Assembly (NCBI GenBank): GCA_002721815.1 | Contig: PBLQ01000018.1 | Span: 1-48,330 of the forward strand | Length of the DNA: 48,330 nucleotides | DNA from: Myxococcales bacterium | GTDB taxonomy: Bacteria > Myxococcota > UBA727 > GCA-2721815 | Direction of reading: 5' to 3' | Notes under the pieces: model-generated | The model's input: only the letters and a program-made list of their open reading frames with translations | Databases searched by the model: none | What the model was told of the DNA's origin: nothing | Shown here: positions 44,357-48,330 of the stretch, in pieces | Position numbering within the stretch: position 1 is the first letter of the stretch | How the letters are laid out: each line of letters starts with the position of its first letter | Program-made: the position numbers and the translations under genes

Positions 44357-44432
44357 GCCCAGATAGCTCAGTTGGTAGAGCAGGGGACTGAAAATCCCCG
44401 TGTCCGTGGTTCAAATCCGCGTCTGGGCACCA
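44357..44432 (+). tRNA. tRNA-Phe (anticodon GAA)
   Basis: Full cloverleaf: acceptor GCCCAGA with TCTGGGC, D arm AGCTCAGTTGGTAGAGC, anticodon stem GGGGA/TCCCC with loop CTGAAAA (anticodon GAA), T arm with GTTCAAATC, discriminator A and encoded CCA. Confidence 0.94.
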
Positions 44433-44450
44433 CGTCAAGTGGACTGAGAA

Positions 44451-44478
44451 ACCCCCGAGCAATCGGGGGTTTTTTTTA
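44451..44478 (+). terminator. Rho-independent terminator of tRNA-Phe
   Basis: The perfect 8-bp stem ACCCCCGA (44451-44458) with TCGGGGGT (44463-44470) closes a GCAA tetraloop and runs into eight T. The T tract overlaps the stop codon of the convergent gene at 44476. Confidence 0.93.
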
Positions 44479-44940
44479 ACTCGCTTTTCGAAATGTTTCG
44501 GTTTGTAGGGCGCTCTCTTTTTGGTTGAGCGCACGCTTGAGCACCGTTATCCAGCCTTCGATGTACATTAAAACATGGTCTTTGTCGTTGCGGGACAAGT
44601 AAACCCCAGGCGCCACCAGCTCGGCCAAAACTTCGGGATCAGAAAGATCTTCGAAATGTTCAATATCGCTGGCACTCAATCCCAAATCGAACATCTCCGA
44701 AAGGACATGATCCACCGGCAAGCCACTTTGTGGACAATAATCGATGGCCACCTCTCCCCAATCGCCGGCCCTGCGCACGGCCAAACGATGTATTTCCGCC
44801 GCAGACTTGCGCGTGACCACCTGAGCCAAGTGCCCGCAATTGCAAGCACCCAAATGGCCCCAAGCGTACAAGGGACTGGTTTTAAGCTTCGCGTGGGTGG
44901 CCTCTAACGCCAAAATCAGAGCCCGGTTGGGATACGCCAT
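44476..44940 (-). CDS. Conserved protein of unknown function with CNCGH motif
   Basis: The start is ATG 44940 after GGAGGTG; the frame extends to 44970 but lacks a site there. The 154-residue cytoplasmic protein has a helical N-terminus ('ALILALEATHAKLK'), the motif 'WGHLGACNCGHLAQVVT', 'AGDWGEVAIDYCPQSGLP' and a C-terminal helical part ('HVLMYIEGWITVLKRALNQ'). The CNCGH and YCPQSG segments are the strongest conserved-looking points and could bind a metal. I recall similar short proteins in Bacteroidetes and myxobacteria but no known function. Confidence 0.75.
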   Translation of the reverse strand: MAYPNRALILALEATHAKLKTSPLYAWGHLGACNCGHLAQVVTRKSAAEIHRLAVRRAGDWGEVAIDYCPQSGLPVDHVLSEMFDLGLSASDIEHFEDLSDPEVLAELVAPGVYLSRNDKDHVLMYIEGWITVLKRALNQKESALQTETFRKAS

Positions 44941-45090
44941 GTGCACCTCCAGATGTAAACACTGTAACATTTCTCACCCAAATCATCATTCCAAAAGATT
45001 CATTCATTTGAACCCGGCAAATTCAAAGACCAATCATTGAAAATACCCCTCTTTGACCCTAAAATGGTTCAAACCTGGTGTAAGGAAAAA

Positions 45091-45384
45091 ATGAAAGACC
45101 AACTGACCCAACTGCGAACCGACCTCAAAAACACAGACACCGAACTGCGTGATATCGTAAAGATACGAAAACACCTTTATTGGTTTTTGGTGCTGGGGGT
45201 GTTGGCCTCCCCCTTAGGGTTCTTGTGGCATTGGATCATGTGCTTTGTGGTCTTTGGGCTCTTTGGCGTGCTCTACGCCACGGCCTACTATATTTCTTAC
45301 GGGCACACCAAAGGCCTTAATCGCCGACGCGATCTGATTACCGAACAACTCACCAGCTTGGGGCACCCACCTGAACTTAATTAA
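45091..45384 (+). CDS. Small membrane protein with coiled-coil N-terminus
   Basis: The start ATG 45091 has AAGGA five bases upstream, better than the longer frame from 45037. The 97-residue product has a charged N-terminal helix ('LTQLRTDLKNTDTELRDIVKIRKHL'), then two transmembrane helices (about residues 31-50 and 52-70), and a basic C-terminal tail. No recognisable family. The LRR gene starts 9 bases after its stop, so the two probably share a transcript. Confidence 0.75.
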   Translation: MKDQLTQLRTDLKNTDTELRDIVKIRKHLYWFLVLGVLASPLGFLWHWIMCFVVFGLFGVLYATAYYISYGHTKGLNRRRDLITEQLTSLGHPPELN

Positions 45385-45393
45385 AGGCGGCCA

Positions 45394-46149
45394 ATGGAAA
45401 CCTTTGATCCCTATCTCGCCTACGGCATTGTTTTTGGCGACCAACATTTGGCGCGATGTGTGCGCGAGACAGCCAAGACCCAAATCAGCACCATTACACA
45501 TCTGAGTTGTTTTCAACGAGAGATTAAAAATCTCGTGGGCATTGAGTATTGCACCAACCTTTTCGAACTCGATCTTCACATGAACGAGGTGCGCGATATC
45601 GGCCCGCTGTCCGAGCTTCAACATTTGGCAGAGTTGAATGTGGGTATGAACCCCATCGCCTCACTGAACCCGCTGTCCGCCGCAAAACAACTCAAAAGCC
45701 TCACGCTTTTGGACAATGATATTGATGACCTCACGCCCCTGTCCTCCCTCGACAACCTTGAAACGCTGCACTTGCGTTTCAATCTCATCGACGATCTCGA
45801 GCCATTAAACGCCCTCACACAACTGAAAAATCTGTCCTTCAGCGATAACTTGGTGAAAAGCATTGCCCCTTTGGCACACTTAACCCACCTCAGCCAACTC
45901 AACCTGTATAAAAACAGCGTGAGTGATTTGAGTCCCCTCAAAGGCCTTCTTTCACTTGAAGAAATTTACTTGGGTCAAAACCCCGTTGATGACCTCAGCC
46001 CGCTTTTAGAATTGCCCAATTTAATTTTAGTACGCATGGATCACATCAATGCACCGCAGGCACAAAAAGATGCCGTTTTGCGCCATTGCGATCTCAACCA
46101 ACAGCGACGCTCACAAACCCTATCCAATGACGACGTTCTTTTTGAATAG
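45394..46149 (+). CDS. Leucine-rich repeat protein (internalin/SDS22 type)
   Basis: The 251-residue protein has about seven 22-residue leucine-rich repeats between residues 45 and 215, of the form L-x2-L-x-L-x-x-N-x-[IV]-x-D-[LI]-x-P-L (for example 'LELDLHMNEVRDIGPL', 'LTLLDNDIDDLTPL', 'LYKNSVSDLSPL'). This is the bacterial SDS22-like class of protein-binding repeats. No signal peptide or membrane segment, so it is cytoplasmic, possibly working with the membrane protein made from the gene just upstream. An AAGGCGG site precedes the ATG. Confidence 0.88.
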   Translation: METFDPYLAYGIVFGDQHLARCVRETAKTQISTITHLSCFQREIKNLVGIEYCTNLFELDLHMNEVRDIGPLSELQHLAELNVGMNPIASLNPLSAAKQLKSLTLLDNDIDDLTPLSSLDNLETLHLRFNLIDDLEPLNALTQLKNLSFSDNLVKSIAPLAHLTHLSQLNLYKNSVSDLSPLKGLLSLEEIYLGQNPVDDLSPLLELPNLILVRMDHINAPQAQKDAVLRHCDLNQQRRSQTLSNDDVLFE

Positions 46150-46169
46150 TGGGTCTCGCACCAACAAAA

Positions 46170-46194
46170 AAACCGCGGTCTGAGACCACGGTTT
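46170..46194 (-). terminator. Rho-independent terminator between convergent LRR and rpsN genes
   Basis: On the minus strand AAACCGTGGT (46194-46185) pairs with ACCGCGGTTT (46179-46170) with one G-T pair around a 5-base loop, followed by a T run. It terminates rpsN and may also serve the LRR gene on the plus strand. Confidence 0.85.
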
Positions 46195-46220
46195 CTTTCG
46201 TTCGATTGTACGCGTACGTG

Positions 46221-46526
46221 TTACCAGCTGGACTTGGTCACGCCGGGGAGCAAACCCTCAAGCGCCATTTTACGGAAAGTGATTCGGTTGACTTGAAACT
46301 TTCGATAAACGGCACGAGACACGCCTGTCATCTGACAGCGCCGGCTCAAACGCGTGGGAGAAGAGTCCCGTGGAAGCTTGGCCAATTTGAAACGCAATTC
46401 CTGGCGCTCATCTTCGGTCAGGTTGGGATCGATCATTGCTTTGCGCAATTCATTACGGCGCGCACGGTGGTGTGCCACCAGTTTTTCTCTTTTGCGCTCA
46501 CGCGCGATAATTGATTTCTTGGCCAT
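46221..46526 (-). CDS. rpsN: 30S ribosomal protein S14, long zinc-free type
   Basis: The 101-residue protein ([16 protein letters not shown]...) is an S14 of the long C-minus class: it has the core '[27 protein letters not shown]' and the '[17 protein letters not shown]' segment but no CxxC zinc-binding pairs. It binds 16S rRNA in the small-subunit head. Here it is a single gene outside an spc-type ribosomal operon. In other bacteria such stand-alone copies are often zinc-independent substitutes under Zur control, but no Zur box was evident here. If the genome has no second copy, this is the sole S14. Confidence 0.95.
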   Translation of the reverse strand: MAKKSIIARERKREKLVAHHRARRNELRKAMIDPNLTEDERQELRFKLAKLPRDSSPTRLSRRCQMTGVSRAVYRKFQVNRITFRKMALEGLLPGVTKSSW

Positions 46527-46653
46527 TTGCCTATGCCTCTTTCAAAGTTGTCTCAACAAAGTTCGGGATCTGTTTGTGCACAAAACCCGTGTACAAGCGG
46601 GCATCTAAACCACTGTTGGCGATTTTGCAACCGTTTCACCCAGCCCAAAGCGC

Positions 46654-47310
46654 TCATTCAAAGCCGTAAATGGGCCCAACTGAAGTCGGAAGCTTTTGGA
46701 GCGCCCCCAACCCCAGGGCACGTTTTGTTCTAACCACCCGTTTTTTAATCGATTTGTAGGACTCATCCCCCAGGCTACAGGCCTCCAAAAGCTGGGCTTT
46801 GGCTTGGACCAAAATCTCTCGGATTTGCTGGCTTTCTTGCAAAGCACACCGCTGAGCGTGCTGAAATTCACCCGCAGCCCTCAAAAAATCGTCCACCGCC
46901 CCATCGTAGGCAGCCAAAAACCGCTGATGATCCGCCGCTAAAACAGCGCTGGCATCCCCGGGCTGTTGAATCTTGGCCAAGGCCCTACCACGGTAGCGAA
47001 GGCGGTTGATCACATTGAGATGTCGCCCCGTGCACAGAGGGATACACTGAGCCTCACTCAGAACATACGGCAGCTGAAAGCCAACATGACTGTAAAAATC
47101 GCTCGCTTTTTTTTCCAGCGCCTTTAAACGAAATCGCGCCTGGGCCCTTTTCTCACCCCAATCGTGCGCCTCAGTCAGTAACTTGGACAACCTATTTTCG
47201 TGTTCCAACAAACAAGAATGTAAAGCTGGTAAATTTAACTGGTGTGCGTGATGCCCAAAGGCTTCGAGGTGATCTAAAACATTTTCCGCATGAACGATAT
47301 CTTTCATCAT
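46654..47310 (-). CDS. Helical protein of unknown function
   Basis: I use ATG 47310 (AAGGAG five bases upstream) rather than the longer frame from 47382. The 218-residue product is largely alpha-helical with heptad-like stretches ('HENRLSKLLTEAHDWGEKRAQARFRLKALEKKASDFYS', 'DFLRAAGEFQHAQRCALQESQQIREILVQAKAQLLEA') and a basic C-terminal part ('KSIKKRVVRTKRAL'). No signal peptide, no membrane helix, no family recognised. Confidence 0.68.
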   Translation of the reverse strand: MMKDIVHAENVLDHLEAFGHHAHQLNLPALHSCLLEHENRLSKLLTEAHDWGEKRAQARFRLKALEKKASDFYSHVGFQLPYVLSEAQCIPLCTGRHLNVINRLRYRGRALAKIQQPGDASAVLAADHQRFLAAYDGAVDDFLRAAGEFQHAQRCALQESQQIREILVQAKAQLLEACSLGDESYKSIKKRVVRTKRALGLGALQKLPTSVGPIYGFE

Positions 47311-47442
47311 TTTGACTCCTTGCCGGCAAAATGAAGAAAGCAAAAACCGTGCAAAAGATGAGAGGGGCTCAAATAGACGCAAAGACGTCCTTTTCCTCCC
47401 TTATGTTTCAAATAGAAACTTTAGGGTTTCAATGAAACGGTT

Positions 47443-48105
47443 CTAATCTTTTTTGTGTCGACGGGCTTTGACGCGAATTTCTTGGTCTGCTTCATCGTCA
47501 AGCAGAGTTTGAGCCACTCCCATGGCCCCTGTTTCTACGGCGCCCACCGTGGCACCTGCAGCAGACACCACATCTTTCACTGCAGATGGCAGTTGCACAC
47601 CTTGAATGGATTGGCTGGCGGCGGTGGTGACCATGCCTGCAACCATACCAACGCCCTGCATAACTTGGGCCGCATTAAGATCATTGTCATCTGATACCGG
47701 ACGCGTGTTTTGTCGGGTGTCTGCAGATGAAACTTTGCCGTACATGGGGGCCTTACTGGCCTCCTGTCTTTTTTGAATTTGTTTGGCTTCCATGCGGTGT
47801 TCCTGACTGGCCACCACATTACCTATTTTGTGGGTGAGCTGCTCGCGGTGCCCCTCCAAGAATGCTTTGCCTGCCAGACCGCGCTCCATTTGTTGGGCGG
47901 CCACATCATAAATGATTTCTTGCTTTTTGTAGGGATCTGCATCGCCCTCAGGCTTTTGATGCATTTCGGAGGGCAAGGGCATTTCTTCCAGGCCCTTGTG
48001 CACCACCGGCACATCGAACCGTTTTTCCGGCACATAATCCACATCGTGCCAGAGACTGCTCATCCCGTACACATTGGACGTATTCATGGCGGATCGAATT
48101 TGCAA
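47443..48105 (-). CDS. Protein of unknown function with Ala/Gly/Val-rich C-terminus
   Basis: The frame is open to GTG 48153, with an ATG at 48087. I prefer TTG 48105 because AGGAG lies six bases upstream. The first two-thirds are polar and charged ('EKRFDVPVVHKGLEEMPLPSEMHQKPEGDADPYKKQEI'), with helical stretches ('AAQQMERGLAGKAFLEGHREQL'). The last third has an Ala/Gly/Val-rich segment ('AAQVMQGVGMVAGMVTTAASQSIQGVQLPSAVKDVVSAAGATVGAVET') that could be amphipathic or membrane-active, then a basic KARRHKKD tail. No family recognised. Divergent from murI. Confidence 0.65.
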   Translation of the reverse strand: MQIRSAMNTSNVYGMSSLWHDVDYVPEKRFDVPVVHKGLEEMPLPSEMHQKPEGDADPYKKQEIIYDVAAQQMERGLAGKAFLEGHREQLTHKIGNVVASQEHRMEAKQIQKRQEASKAPMYGKVSSADTRQNTRPVSDDNDLNAAQVMQGVGMVAGMVTTAASQSIQGVQLPSAVKDVVSAAGATVGAVETGAMGVAQTLLDDEADQEIRVKARRHKKD

Positions 48106-48205
48106 AAAAAGCTCCTGGAATGGGGTCTCTCCAATTATCGTATCATTCCCCACCCAGTTGCGGGAGGAATTTGGCTATTATAAATAAGAATTTAGGAGGC
48201 TTCTT

Positions 48206-48330
48206 TTGGATCCCAATGCTGCCATCGGACTTTTTGACTCAGGGGTGGGCGGTTTAACCGTCTTTTCCGCCCTGGCCGAACAGTGCCCCAATGAACGATT
48301 TGTTTATCTGGGCGACACCGCACGGGTCCC
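48206..48330 (+). CDS. murI: Glutamate racemase (5' part, 3' end outside window)
   Basis: The visible 41 codons start at TTG 48206, six bases after AGGAGG (48194-48199). The sequence contains the racemase signature [10 protein letters not shown] (with the Asp and Ser of the first catalytic half) and GDTARV. The enzyme makes D-glutamate for peptidoglycan. The rest, including both catalytic Cys, lies beyond the window. Confidence 0.93.
   Translation, partial: MDPNAAIGLFDSGVGGLTVFSALAEQCPNERFVYLGDTARV

Overview
The window looks like chromosome from a Myxococcota-type (former deltaproteobacterial) lineage of moderate GC. The signs are two proteins ending in a MYXO-CTERM-like tail (Cys-x-Cys, one hydrophobic helix, Arg cluster), a giant protein built of the CGDG...CDDGN Myxococcus cysteine-rich repeat, and more than ten secreted lipoproteins that carry the same low-complexity 'DAG' linker between the lipidated Cys and the functional domain. 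Start codons are often TTG or GTG, chosen here by Shine-Dalgarno spacing and signal peptides.

Layout. 1-2965: the 3' end of a Cys-rich repeat protein with a MYXO-CTERM tail, then two lipoproteins sharing an unrecognised duplicated domain. 3019-3321: a DUF2288 protein. 3677-10208: a tight four-gene cyanophycin operon, iadA-cphB-cphA plus a CphA paralogue that keeps the N-domain and Mur-ligase domain but lacks the ATP-grasp domain. By family knowledge CphA makes the Asp-Arg polymer, CphB cuts it to beta-Asp-Arg and IadA hydrolyses that isodipeptide. 10310-28530: a surface-protein region with a Kazal-type lipoprotein, a thioredoxin-fold lipoprotein, a purple-acid-phosphatase-like lipoprotein, three tandem paralogous propeller-like lipoproteins, a second MYXO-CTERM protein and a 2188-residue Rhs/YD-repeat lipoprotein.

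28531-34909: a decayed partial copy of a GreA-like gene just upstream of the intact gene, tRNA-Arg and tRNA-His, a glutathione peroxidase, a LamG-like lipoprotein, a methyltransferase, a fused cytochrome c/copper monooxygenase lipoprotein and ttcA. 34990-40085: two overlapping genes for large Cys-rich repeat proteins. 40160-42976: a small Ala/Glu/Pro-rich lipoprotein, then ahcY behind an ArsR-methyltransferase fusion regulator (SahR-like) whose promoter holds a palindrome and seems to yield a leaderless mRNA. 43033-43205: a noncoding stretch rich in inverted repeats, a candidate structured RNA. 43256-48330: an esterase, tRNA-Phe, several small conserved or unknown genes, an LRR protein, a stand-alone zinc-free rpsN and the 5' end of murI.

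The parts most worth following up are the ATP-grasp-less CphA paralogue inside a complete cyanophycin operon, the genome-style DAG linker shared by unrelated surface lipoproteins, the promoter/operator of the ahcY regulator, the inverted-repeat locus at 43.1 kb, and the family of new domains in the lipoproteins.
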